From positions 5,828,001-5,892,000 of the forward strand of contig NZ_CP107006.1 in NCBI RefSeq assembly GCF_022867795.2: a stretch of 64,000 nt of DNA, in the 5' to 3' direction. This document shows positions 43,437-50,837 of this stretch, one piece after another (the stretch's first letter is position 1; every line of letters begins with the position of its first letter). The translations under genes were made by a program, and so were the position numbers. The notes below the pieces were generated by a model that worked only from the letters and a program-made list of their open reading frames with translations, did not search any database and had not been told where the DNA came from. Source of the DNA: Chitinophaga horti. Lineage in GTDB: Bacteria > Bacteroidota > Bacteroidia > Chitinophagales > Chitinophagaceae.

Positions 43437-43940
43437 TCAGGGTGTGATCGTCAGATCAAACTTTCCATCGGTTACCTGCAAGGTTACACTGGGATCCAGG
43501 TCACTCAGCAGGGTGCCTGTAAAAGTGCCTTCGGCATGGGTGCTACTGATCTTTGTGATAACAATCGTCGCACTGCCTACGGAAGCTTCATTGTTGTAAG
43601 ACGAATAGCTGTCCATATCCGGCAGCGTTACCCAACCGAGTGCATTCATCGGCGTAGCTTCGGAAGAATAGGTGCCCGCCTGTAATTTCTTCTCAGGGAA
43701 GAATACGTTAATGGTACCAATCCACTTACTGTTGCCAGATCCGGAAGCTACCAGCATGTATCCGCCCAGTGTGTCCAACAAAGAGCCAGATACCAGGTTC
43801 TTATTGGATGTAACGGTGCTGTCTTCAATCTTAAACGACAAGTCCCCACCAGGGATCAAGTCTTTGGCCTTCTCGCACGAGAAAAGGCTGGTCATAACTG
43901 TTCCGCAAATTAGCGCAAACAGGAGTGTTTTAATTTTCAT
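43437..43940 (-). CDS. Small lipoprotein of unknown function
   Basis: A 167-residue exported protein with a lipobox-type signal peptide (TSLFSC, Cys about residue 22) followed by a linker and a beta-rich domain. The domain has features common in Bacteroidota calycin-like lipoproteins (STHAEGTFTGTL near the C-terminus), but I cannot name it. The ATG at 43940 is preferred to the TTG at 43952. Three copies of GTGTAYTCGG lie just upstream. Confidence 0.75.
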   Translation of the reverse strand: MKIKTLLFALICGTVMTSLFSCEKAKDLIPGGDLSFKIEDSTVTSNKNLVSGSLLDTLGGYMLVASGSGNSKWIGTINVFFPEKKLQAGTYSSEATPMNALGWVTLPDMDSYSSYNNEASVGSATIVITKISSTHAEGTFTGTLLSDLDPSVTLQVTDGKFDLTITP

Positions 43941-43970
43941 AGAATGGTCCAAAAATTAGATTTTCAATAG

Positions 43971-44031
43971 GTGTATTCGGCTCGATAACTAGTGTATTCG
44001 GTCTTCTTGCTACAAAAAAAAGTGTACTCGG
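43971..44031. promoter_or_regulatory. Three phased direct repeats GTGTAYTCGG upstream of a lipoprotein gene
   Basis: GTGTATTCGG at 43971 and 43992 and GTGTACTCGG at 44022, spaced 21 and 30 bp (about two and three helical turns). They lie 31-91 bp upstream of the minus-strand ATG at 43940, next to a near-consensus -7 box TAATTTTTG on the minus strand (43950-43958). The arrangement looks like an operator. Confidence 0.5.
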
Positions 44032-44352
44032 TTATAGGTTCAATGCTACGGTTTGTTTGCTCATTGTATATGCAATATAAGTAATATGTCTGTATTATTA
44101 AGATTAATTATAATGTTTTTTGAGAGGTAAATTTGGGTAGAGGTCTAAGGTTATGGGGATAAGTCTATTAGCTGGAAAAATTTTTAGTGGGATGGCTGCT
44201 AAGTGGCAAGGCTGACGCAGCGGCCTGGGTGTTGGTTGTGCTAAAGCCATGTGTGCTGCTTTCGGCGGGCTGTCCGCAATAGCGTGTTGTGGCAAGGCCA
44301 GGCTCAAAAGCGGTAATCAGCGACACTTCTGGCCTGCAGAATAAACGCATGC

Positions 44353-44378
44353 AAAAAGGGCTGACCAGCGGCCAGCCC
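44353..44378 (-). terminator. Intrinsic terminator after gyrB
   Basis: On the minus strand GGGCTG pairs with CAGCCC and is followed by five T, 25 bp beyond the gyrB stop codon. Confidence 0.75.
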
Positions 44379-44402
44379 TCCTGATATCTATATAATAATG
44401 TA

Positions 44403-46379
44403 TTAAGCGTCGATCTTCGCGTACTTCGCGTGCGACTCGATGAACTCGCGGCGCGGAGGTACTTCATCACCCATCAGCATGCTGAATACACGGTCGGCTT
44501 CTGCAGCGCTTTCGATGGTCACTTGTTTCAGTGTACGTTTTTCCGGGTCCATGGTGGTATCCCACAGCTGCTCGGCGTTCATCTCACCCAAACCTTTATA
44601 ACGCTGGATGTTCACGCTATCCTCTTTACCTGAACCAAGTCGGGCTACAGCCGCTTTACGCTGGTCTTCGTTCCACGCATACTCCTGCTCTTTACCTTTC
44701 TTAACCAGGTACAGCGGTGGCTGAGCAATGTAAACGTAACCCTGGTCTACCAGGTCTTTCATATAACGGAACACGAACGTAAGGATCAATGTGGCGATGT
44801 GGCTACCGTCCACGTCGGCATCCGTCATGATGATCAGTTTGTGATAACGCAGTTTGCTGAGGTTCAGCGCTTTGTCATCTTCTTCGGTACCGATGGTTAC
44901 ACCCAGTGCTGTAAAGATGTTTTTGATCTCTTCGTTCTCGTAGATCTTATGTTCCATGGCTTTTTCCACGTTCAGGATCTTACCACGAAGCGGGAGGATC
45001 GCCTGGAAGTTACGGTTGCGGCCCTGCTTAGCAGTACCACCCGCCGAGTCTCCTTCGACAAGGTACAGCTCACATCTGTGCGGATCGTTATCGGAACAGT
45101 CGGCCAGTTTACCCGGCAGGCCGCTTCCGCTCATTACGCTTTTACGCTGAACGAGCTGGCGGGCTTTACGGGCGGCTTCACGCGCCTGTGCAGCCAATAC
45201 CACTTTATTGATAATGATCTTCGCTTCCTTTGGATGCTCTTCCAGGTAATGATCAATCACCTGTGCAACGGCGCTGTCGACTACACCCATTACATCGGAG
45301 TTACCAAGTTTGGTTTTGGTCTGCCCTTCGAACTGCGGCTCTGGCACTTTAACGCTGATTACAGCGCTCAGGCCTTCGCGGAAGTCATCGCCGGTTACTT
45401 CTACTTTTGTTTTTTCAAACAGTTTATTTTTATCGCCGTACGCTTTGAACACACGCGTAATCGCGCGACGGAAGCCCGCAACGTGGGTACCGCCTTCGAT
45501 GGTGTTGATGTTGTTTACGTAGGAGAAAATGTGCTCGTTGAAAGAGTCGTTATACATCAACGCTACTTCTACAGCAACGTTGGAGTTAGGTTCATGTGTT
45601 TCCACATAAATGGGGTTCGGTAACAGGCTGTTACGGCGACCGTTTTTATCCAGCATCGCAACGAATTCCATGATACCGCCTTCGCTGTAAAATACTTCTG
45701 TAAGCGGGCTGCCATTATCGTCTTTCTCGCGCTCGTCGGTAAGAATAATCCTGATTTTGCGGTTCAGGTAGGCCAGCTCACGCAGACGGCCTGCGAGAAT
45801 TTCGCGGTTATAGGTCCTTTCTTTGAAGATCTCTTCGTCGGGCTTAAAATGAACGGTAGTACCAGTGATCTCGCTGGTGCCGATCTCACGAACGGCATAC
45901 TGCGGTGTACCCTGGCGGTACTCCTGTTCAAAAGTTTTTCCTTCGCGGTTTACAGTAACGGTCAGGATGGAGCTGAGTGCGTTCACACAACTTACACCCA
46001 CACCGTGCAAACCGCCGGAAACTTTATAAGTGTTCTTGTCAAATTTACCACCGGCGTGCAGTACGGTCATTACCACTTCCAGCGCGGAGCGACCCTCTTT
46101 CGGGTGCATGCCCGTGGGAATACCACGACCATCATCCTTCACACGGATAGAGTCATCTTCCAATATGCTTACTTCAATATTCTTACAATAACCTGCGAGC
46201 GCTTCATCTATGGAGTTGTCGACTACTTCGTATACAAGGTGGTGCAGACCTTTAATACCGATATCGCCGATATACATCGCCGGCCTCTTACGCACTGCTT
46301 CCAATCCTTCTAATACCTGAATACTACCCGCATCATAACCGCTGGAGGGGGTAGGTGCTTTCACTAGTTCTTCACTCAT
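44403..46379 (-). CDS. gyrB: DNA gyrase subunit B
   Basis: The 658-residue ATPase subunit of DNA gyrase, which introduces negative supercoils. The GHKL ATPase (VLEGLEAVRKRPAMYIGD, then EVVDNSIDEALAG and GGLHGVGVSCVNALS), transducer, TOPRIM domain (EGDSAGGTAKQGRNR and the DADVDGSHI metal site) and the C-terminal RYKGLGEMN motif are all present. The start at 46379 (MSEELVKAP) is preferred because the upstream extension overlaps the terminator of the preceding gene and has no family similarity. Confidence 0.97.
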   Translation of the reverse strand: MSEELVKAPTPSSGYDAGSIQVLEGLEAVRKRPAMYIGDIGIKGLHHLVYEVVDNSIDEALAGYCKNIEVSILEDDSIRVKDDGRGIPTGMHPKEGRSALEVVMTVLHAGGKFDKNTYKVSGGLHGVGVSCVNALSSILTVTVNREGKTFEQEYRQGTPQYAVREIGTSEITGTTVHFKPDEEIFKERTYNREILAGRLRELAYLNRKIRIILTDEREKDDNGSPLTEVFYSEGGIMEFVAMLDKNGRRNSLLPNPIYVETHEPNSNVAVEVALMYNDSFNEHIFSYVNNINTIEGGTHVAGFRRAITRVFKAYGDKNKLFEKTKVEVTGDDFREGLSAVISVKVPEPQFEGQTKTKLGNSDVMGVVDSAVAQVIDHYLEEHPKEAKIIINKVVLAAQAREAARKARQLVQRKSVMSGSGLPGKLADCSDNDPHRCELYLVEGDSAGGTAKQGRNRNFQAILPLRGKILNVEKAMEHKIYENEEIKNIFTALGVTIGTEEDDKALNLSKLRYHKLIIMTDADVDGSHIATLILTFVFRYMKDLVDQGYVYIAQPPLYLVKKGKEQEYAWNEDQRKAAVARLGSGKEDSVNIQRYKGLGEMNAEQLWDTTMDPEKRTLKQVTIESAAEADRVFSMLMGDEVPPRREFIESHAKYAKIDA

Positions 46380-46460
46380 ATTTTTGATGAAATTCTTTTT
46401 TTGATAAAAAGGTCGAGAATCATGCAAAAATAAGCAAAATGGGGCTGATTTCCATAAAAT

Positions 46461-46503
46461 AAGCACTGTTTCTCGGTCGTCAATATGCCCGAAAACAGTG
46501 CTT
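46461..46503 (-). terminator. Terminator hairpin of the AsmA-like gene
   Basis: AAGCACTGTTT (46461-46471) pairs perfectly with AAACAGTGCTT (46493-46503), with a further inner CGG/CCG pairing. On the minus strand it is followed by ATTTTAT, downstream of the stop codon at 46529 and upstream of gyrB. Confidence 0.65.
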
Positions 46504-46528
46504 CTTCGCGAATGTTGAAAAGTTGTGA

Positions 46529-48178
46529 TTATAATGCCTGTATCGCATCGGTCGCCGCGATCTCCATCAGGCCCTTTGAAAGGGTCTTCCAAACGAGGTT
46601 AAAATACGACTTACGGATGTCCCTTTTATAGCTCGGATAGGCCACCCGCGGGGCTTCTTCCTTCGCGGGGTTCTCCGGTTTAATGGCGATAATGTTGGCG
46701 AGCATGGATTTAAGGCCTTTCTTCTTTACCTTTTTGGTATCCTCATCTTGCTCTAACACGCTAATTTTCAGGTCGTCGTAAATAAATTTCACTACGCCTT
46801 TCGCACTCATTTCATTCCCCTGGATGTTAAAATCAACGCTCTTCACATTGCAGGATTTGATCTCCACCATCGCCAGGCCACGAACTACGGGGGTAAATTC
46901 CCGCGCATCCATGGCGCCCATGTGCCCGGAAACGTTGAAGGCGCCGCTTGTATCGTCCAGCATAAACTCGAAACGGGCCTTGAGCGGACCGTTCTGCATC
47001 ACTTTGGTGTGCAGATCGGCTACCATACTCTTTTTACGGGCAATTACACTATCCACGTTCGTAATATTGGTAAGGGTGCCGCCGGCATTCAGGAACTTCA
47101 CGGTGCCCTGTTTTTTCGTTTTGGGGTTCAGTTCGGTGTAAGAAATATCTACGGTGCCCGGCTTCAGGGTATCCAGCCGCAGCGGTGTTTTCAGCTTCAA
47201 TATCATCTGGTTTGGAAAAGAACCCAGTTTGTTACCTGGTGGCAGCGGCAGCGTTCTGTTACGATAAACGTCCAGCTTACCGCTTTTCATCCGCAGGGAG
47301 GCAATAAATATTTCCCCCTTCATCAGGTGCTGGGGGCTTACGCCTGCAGCGTTAACACTATCGAACTTAATATCGAACCGGTCTTTCTGGTAGCCTACGA
47401 TTTTATCCTGCTCCGCCTTGCTGTAACGCGGCTCCAGGGTCACCTGCTCAACGGCCAGCTGCTGACTGGCGGCCTGGTATTGCAGATTCTTGACGTGTAG
47501 CCAATACAGGCTGTCCGGCGTACGGAAGTCATATTTCTTCAAATTAATATCAAATTGTTTCGCATAAAAGAATCGTTCAGGATCTTTCTGCGTCAGCGAG
47601 TCGATCACCAGGTCGCGCACGCGGGCGTCTATTTCGGTGAACCTGGTAAGCACGCGTACACTATCCTTGCGAATGCGTGTCATCGAAAAAGTTACATTCA
47701 GCAGTTCGGCGCGACCGACTGATAGGCCCTGTAACTGCTTGCCACCCTTTTTAGTTGTTGTGTCTACGCTGTTGTCATCCTGCACCAGACCTACTTCCGG
47801 ATTGTTGAGCTTAATCGACCCTATGGCGATCTCATGTTTCCTCACATAGCGGAGTATTTTCACACCCCGTAGCTCCAGTGCCGGTACTTTCAGGGTGAAC
47901 ACGGCGTTAGGTGCCCGCTGTTCTTTTTGCAGTTGCACGTACCGCGCGCTGTCTGGTTTTAACACCGCTTGCTGCAGGTTTACGTAACCCGTAAGCAGGT
48001 TCATGTCAATATCGCTATACTCAAGGTGGTAAAGGCTATCCGTTGATTTTTGCACATACACTTTCAGCTCTTTGTTGAGTATGCCTTTCCAATGATGGTT
48101 CAGGTACACGCCAATAATTACTACCGCCACTATTAACACGCCCAGGGTAATCAAAGCCACTTTAAGGAACTTTTTCAT
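46529..48178 (-). CDS. AsmA/DUF748-like envelope protein
   Basis: A 549-residue protein with one N-terminal membrane segment (about 7-28, VALITLGVLIVAVVIIGVYL) and a long periplasmic region of repetitive beta-strand character. This is typical of AsmA/DUF748-like proteins with an N-terminal anchor, some of which form lipid-transfer grooves. A basic KKVKKKGLKSML segment lies near the C-terminus. The assignment is by overall pattern, without a decisive motif. It is divergent from the AraC-type regulator gene. Confidence 0.7.
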   Translation of the reverse strand: MKKFLKVALITLGVLIVAVVIIGVYLNHHWKGILNKELKVYVQKSTDSLYHLEYSDIDMNLLTGYVNLQQAVLKPDSARYVQLQKEQRAPNAVFTLKVPALELRGVKILRYVRKHEIAIGSIKLNNPEVGLVQDDNSVDTTTKKGGKQLQGLSVGRAELLNVTFSMTRIRKDSVRVLTRFTEIDARVRDLVIDSLTQKDPERFFYAKQFDINLKKYDFRTPDSLYWLHVKNLQYQAASQQLAVEQVTLEPRYSKAEQDKIVGYQKDRFDIKFDSVNAAGVSPQHLMKGEIFIASLRMKSGKLDVYRNRTLPLPPGNKLGSFPNQMILKLKTPLRLDTLKPGTVDISYTELNPKTKKQGTVKFLNAGGTLTNITNVDSVIARKKSMVADLHTKVMQNGPLKARFEFMLDDTSGAFNVSGHMGAMDAREFTPVVRGLAMVEIKSCNVKSVDFNIQGNEMSAKGVVKFIYDDLKISVLEQDEDTKKVKKKGLKSMLANIIAIKPENPAKEEAPRVAYPSYKRDIRKSYFNLVWKTLSKGLMEIAATDAIQAL

Positions 48179-48196
48179 GCGGATACGAATTGATTA

Positions 48197-48276
48197 GGTA
48201 TTAAAGATGTCTAATACCATACCAGCAGGTTTAAAGGGCCATTATACATCAATATAAACAAATTAGTTTATTTGTT
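48197..48276. promoter_or_regulatory. Two inverted repeats in the divergent AsmA-like/araC spacer
   Basis: GGTATTA-N8-TAATACC (48197-48218) and AACAAAT-N6-ATTTGTT (48257-48276) are both perfect 7-bp palindromes in the 210-bp divergent spacer. Either could be an operator for the adjacent regulator; there is no further support. Confidence 0.35.
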
Positions 48277-48366
48277 ATCGTATTGAAAATCAATCATGGT
48301 TACTCCGAGGTGACCTGTATATTGTAAGGTGACTGTCAAACCAGAAAATGTTAACCCATGAATGTG

Positions 48367-48374
48367 TACTTTTG
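48367..48374 (+). promoter_or_regulatory. -7 promoter box of the AraC-family gene
   Basis: TACTTTTG matches TAnnTTTG and lies 14 bp before the ATG at 48389. No TTTG at the usual -33 distance. Confidence 0.45.
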
Positions 48375-48388
48375 CTAGGCTTTAACAA

Positions 48389-49321
48389 ATGAAAGAATTA
48401 CAGGACATATTGATGCTTGCGATCCAGCAGCCAGCCATGAACGATCAGCTGAAGCTGGCCGAATCGGACGCCGTGGCGGTGCCTGACTGTCTGGATTTTA
48501 CGTTACAACGATTTACGTACGACCGGCCGCTGCCGGTGGAAGATGTGGCGATGGTAGTTTACCAGCCGGCAAAAAGGGGCCAGTCCGCTGCGATCGAGCT
48601 GCGTTATTGCGTGGCCGGAAGTAAGTATTGCACGAATCCCGGATGTACCGACCAGGTATGCGCCGGTGGTAATAAACACGATAAAGAAACCTGTAATGAA
48701 CGTGTGCCTTCGGTGGATATGATCACCGTTCGTTTTCAGCCAGGTTTTATCCAGTCATTACAGAAAGGCAATACCAATTCTACACTATTCGAATTACAAT
48801 CCAAGAAGCCTTTCGTGAAAACCATCACACCTTGCACCAAGTCTAAAAAAGTGTTGGAAAAGATGGTGCATCACAATTACGAAGGCATCCTGAAAAATAT
48901 ATTCCTGCAAAGCAAAGCACTCGAGTTATTGCTTTTCAGTTCCGACCAGTTTATTCAGAACGATACCGACGAGCGTTATGGTTGTCGCTTCCTTACGCAA
49001 ATGGAGGACCGCGAAAAGATCAATAAGGCCCGCGACATCCTGCTGGAGCAACTGGATGCCCCTATCACTATTCGTGATCTGGCGCGTCGTGTAGCCATGA
49101 ACGAGTGTTACCTGAAAAAAGGCTTCAAAGCTACTTACGGTACCACCATTTACGACTACTTCCAAAAAGAGCGTATGGAAAAGGCCAAGGGCCTGTTATA
49201 TGAAAAAGGTCTTTCCGTTTCCGAAGTGGCGATCATGATGGGTTATTCCTGCATCTCCCACTTTTCTACGGCCTTTAAAAAGCATACGGGCCTCAAGCCT
49301 TGCGAATTATTATTGCGATAA
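48389..49321 (+). CDS. AraC-family regulator with cysteine-rich N-terminal domain
   Basis: A 310-residue transcription factor. The C-terminal 100 residues are a standard double-HTH AraC domain (DLARRVAMNECYLKKGFKATYG and VSEVAIMMGYSCISHFSTAFKKHTG). The N-terminal sensory part contains five cysteines in 29 residues: C74, C81, C86, C91 and C102 (spacing Cx6Cx4Cx4Cx10C), a likely metal or redox site. The iron/siderophore-responsive PchR/AlcR branch of AraC proteins is a possible relative. The gene stands alone, has its own -7 box, and ends at a good terminator. Its target is unknown; the direct repeats at the heme locus are of the right kind but not linked. Confidence 0.88.
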   Translation: MKELQDILMLAIQQPAMNDQLKLAESDAVAVPDCLDFTLQRFTYDRPLPVEDVAMVVYQPAKRGQSAAIELRYCVAGSKYCTNPGCTDQVCAGGNKHDKETCNERVPSVDMITVRFQPGFIQSLQKGNTNSTLFELQSKKPFVKTITPCTKSKKVLEKMVHHNYEGILKNIFLQSKALELLLFSSDQFIQNDTDERYGCRFLTQMEDREKINKARDILLEQLDAPITIRDLARRVAMNECYLKKGFKATYGTTIYDYFQKERMEKAKGLLYEKGLSVSEVAIMMGYSCISHFSTAFKKHTGLKPCELLLR

Positions 49322-49342
49322 CAAGATGAATATCAATATTTA

Positions 49343-49368
49343 AAATGTCCCTTTAGTGGGACATTTTT
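49343..49368 (+). terminator. Intrinsic terminator after the AraC-family gene
   Basis: AAATGTCCC pairs with GGGACATTT (9 bp) around a 6-nt loop, followed by T-rich sequence. Confidence 0.85.
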
Positions 49369-49400
49369 ATTTTATGGTAGTCGGCTTTTGCTACTTTCTT

Positions 49401-49429
49401 CATCCGCCGTTGCGTCGCACACTTGTACG
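49401..49429. repeat. Dispersed repeat CCGTTGYGTCRC, copy 2
   Basis: Contains CCGCCGTTGCGTCGCACACTT; a degenerate copy of the family also found at 35201, 55345 and 60653. Confidence 0.5.
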
Positions 49430-49696
49430 TTTTTTCTCTTTTCCTCCTTTTTCCCGATCCGATCTTTTCTTTTCCCGATTTCGAAACTACTCTTCCAGCT
49501 TTTGATGTTTCTTTGTATCACGATCAAAGGATATCTATCCTGATTTTCATAAGCTTCCTTATCAGATTTGACCTTAAAAAAGGAAAAGCTTGCAGACGAT
49601 AGTAAAGCCATTATTAAACGGCAGTGTTTTATCAAACACCATTGACCTTAAGTAACACTGCCTAGTCTAAAAGTTTTTCCACCGTAATTTGCATAA

Positions 49697-49728
49697 ATCC
49701 GTCCCGCTTCAACGGGACGGATTTTTTT
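49697..49728 (+). terminator. Strong orphan terminator
   Basis: ATCCGTCCCG pairs with CGGGACGGAT (10 bp) around a 6-nt loop and is followed by seven T. The nearest annotated gene on this strand ended 375 bp earlier with its own terminator, so this may serve a small RNA in the preceding 300 bp. Confidence 0.7.
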
Positions 49729-49786
49729 ATACCCATCCCTCATTCTTCACACCCTTAAAGCGTCCCAAAGAACGAGGCAGGTTTGT

Positions 49787-50117
49787 TTATCCCTATATAA
49801 TACATAGGTAAAAAGAACTCCGCCCAGGGAGTGCGGCTTGTCCTTCTTATCCCTATGCAATACTTTATCACAAGGCAATAGGTAAAAAGAAAACCCCGCC
49901 CAAAAGAGCGGGGACTGTCCTATTTATCCCTATACCTATGAAATACTTTATCAAGAAGGTGACAGGTTAAAAAGGAAAACCCCGCCCAAAAGAGCGGGGA
50001 CTGTCCTATTTATCCCTATACCTATGAAATACTTTATCAAGAAGGTGACAGGTTAAAAGAAAACCCCGCCCAAAAGAGCAGGGTCTGTCCTATTTATCCC
50101 TATACCTATGAAATACG
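49787..50117. repeat. Tandem array of about 85-bp hairpin-bearing units
   Basis: Four units, anchored on their C-rich stem at 49818, 49894, 49980 and 50064 (spacing 76, 86, 84). Each has CCCCGC-N8-GCGGGG (degenerate in the first and last), then CTGTCC and TATCCCTATACCTATGAAAT with an A-rich tail. The two middle units are nearly identical; the outer ones have diverged. It lies downstream of the convergent PepSY-like gene stop codon. Confidence 0.8.
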
Positions 50118-50130
50118 TGTTTAAAAAGAT

Positions 50131-50598
50131 CTACTCGGTGATGGTGCCGGCTTCATTCAGCAAAACTGTTTTTGCCGCGCCATTATCGTCGATGCTGATC
50201 TTATAGTAAGCTGCTACGTCAGAACGCTCTATTTTCCAACCTTCCTTCACTACCGCAGCAGGATACTTTGTTTTGAGTGTAGAACTAACTCCTTCAGGAA
50301 TATTAGTGCCAAACTCAGTCCTGGTGGCTACCCAGGAACCTTCGCCATTATATTCAGCCGATGTTTTCACATCAGATTGAGTAAAGTTCGCGATCCAGTT
50401 ACCAGCACTGGACTTTGTCCATTTAACGTCTGAAGACCCAGTAAAGTTTTGTTGAAATGCAGTTTTAACATTTTCTGGGGCCTCAACCTTCTTTACAGCA
50501 ACAACTTTCGTTGTTTTTTTCGACGACTTCTTTTGTTGTGCAAAAGCCATGCCTGAAGACAGCAAGGCGGCACAAATAATCAAGGTTACTCTTTTCAT
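50131..50598 (-). CDS. Secreted PepSY-like protein
   Basis: A 155-residue exported protein. A signal peptide (about 1-20, ending MAFAQ) is followed by a short Lys-rich linker (KKSSKKTTKVVAVKK) and one or two PepSY-like repeats (VKTAFQQNFTGSSDVKWTKS, then EYNGEGSWVATRTEF and YYKISIDDNGAAK). Such small PepSY-like proteins are plentiful in Bacteroidota and have unknown roles; protease or adhesin inhibition has been suggested for relatives. Its 3' end abuts the tandem array. Confidence 0.8.
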   Translation of the reverse strand: MKRVTLIICAALLSSGMAFAQQKKSSKKTTKVVAVKKVEAPENVKTAFQQNFTGSSDVKWTKSSAGNWIANFTQSDVKTSAEYNGEGSWVATRTEFGTNIPEGVSSTLKTKYPAAVVKEGWKIERSDVAAYYKISIDDNGAAKTVLLNEAGTITE

Positions 50599-50782
50599 AA
50601 AGACATGGTGTTTGATATGGTTAAATTGCTTAGCTGTAACTCTAAAATGCTAAGCGAAAACAATGCCAAAAACGAAACTTAACACTTAATTATTGTAAAT
50701 TAATCAATTTTCTCATCAAATTTATTAAAAATCCTCGAAAAATTCCCAAAAACTGGTTAAGTGGCATTATGAGCGTATTTTG

Positions 50783-50790
50783 TAACTTTG
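50783..50790 (+). promoter_or_regulatory. -7 promoter box of ileS
   Basis: TAACTTTG matches TAnnTTTG; the leader to the ATG at 50838 is about 40 nt. The -33 position lacks a clear TTTG. Confidence 0.45.
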
Positions 50791-50837
50791 CAATCTTTTA
50801 TATTATACTTATAACAACAAAGGGAAGGGGATAGTTT

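Larger units (their letters stand above)
43941..44402. other. Intergenic region between the lipoprotein gene and gyrB
   Basis: No convincing gene. The right part is GC-rich and contains GTGGCAAGGC twice (44203 and 44289) and several complementary GGCCTGG/CCAGGC words. Minus-strand ORFs crossing it are low in information and run into gyrB in another frame. It holds the GTGTAYTCGG repeats (43971-44031) and the gyrB terminator (44353-44378). Confidence 0.5.
49369..49786. other. Non-coding stretch between the AraC gene and the tandem array
   Basis: No supported gene; an antisense ORF at 49372-49635 is Lys/Glu/Ser-rich without family features. It contains dispersed-repeat copy 2 (49401) and a strong hairpin with T-run (49697-49728) that could end an unrecognised small transcript. 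Confidence 0.5.

Noticed and set aside
44168..44470. Minus-strand ORF of 100 codons before and inside the gyrB 3' end
   Set aside because: It is a shadow frame over gyrB and its terminator, with low-information composition and no signal or domain.
46380..46592. N-terminal extension of gyrB to 46592
   Set aside because: The extra residues have no GyrB similarity and run through the terminator hairpin of the preceding gene.
49372..49635. Minus-strand ORF of 87 codons with a hydrophobic start
   Set aside because: Composition is Lys/Ser/Glu-rich from low-complexity DNA, no promoter or family pattern, and it overlaps a dispersed repeat.
49787..50117. CRISPR array
   Set aside because: Units are tandem with no unique spacers, period varies 76-86 bp, and no cas gene is nearby.
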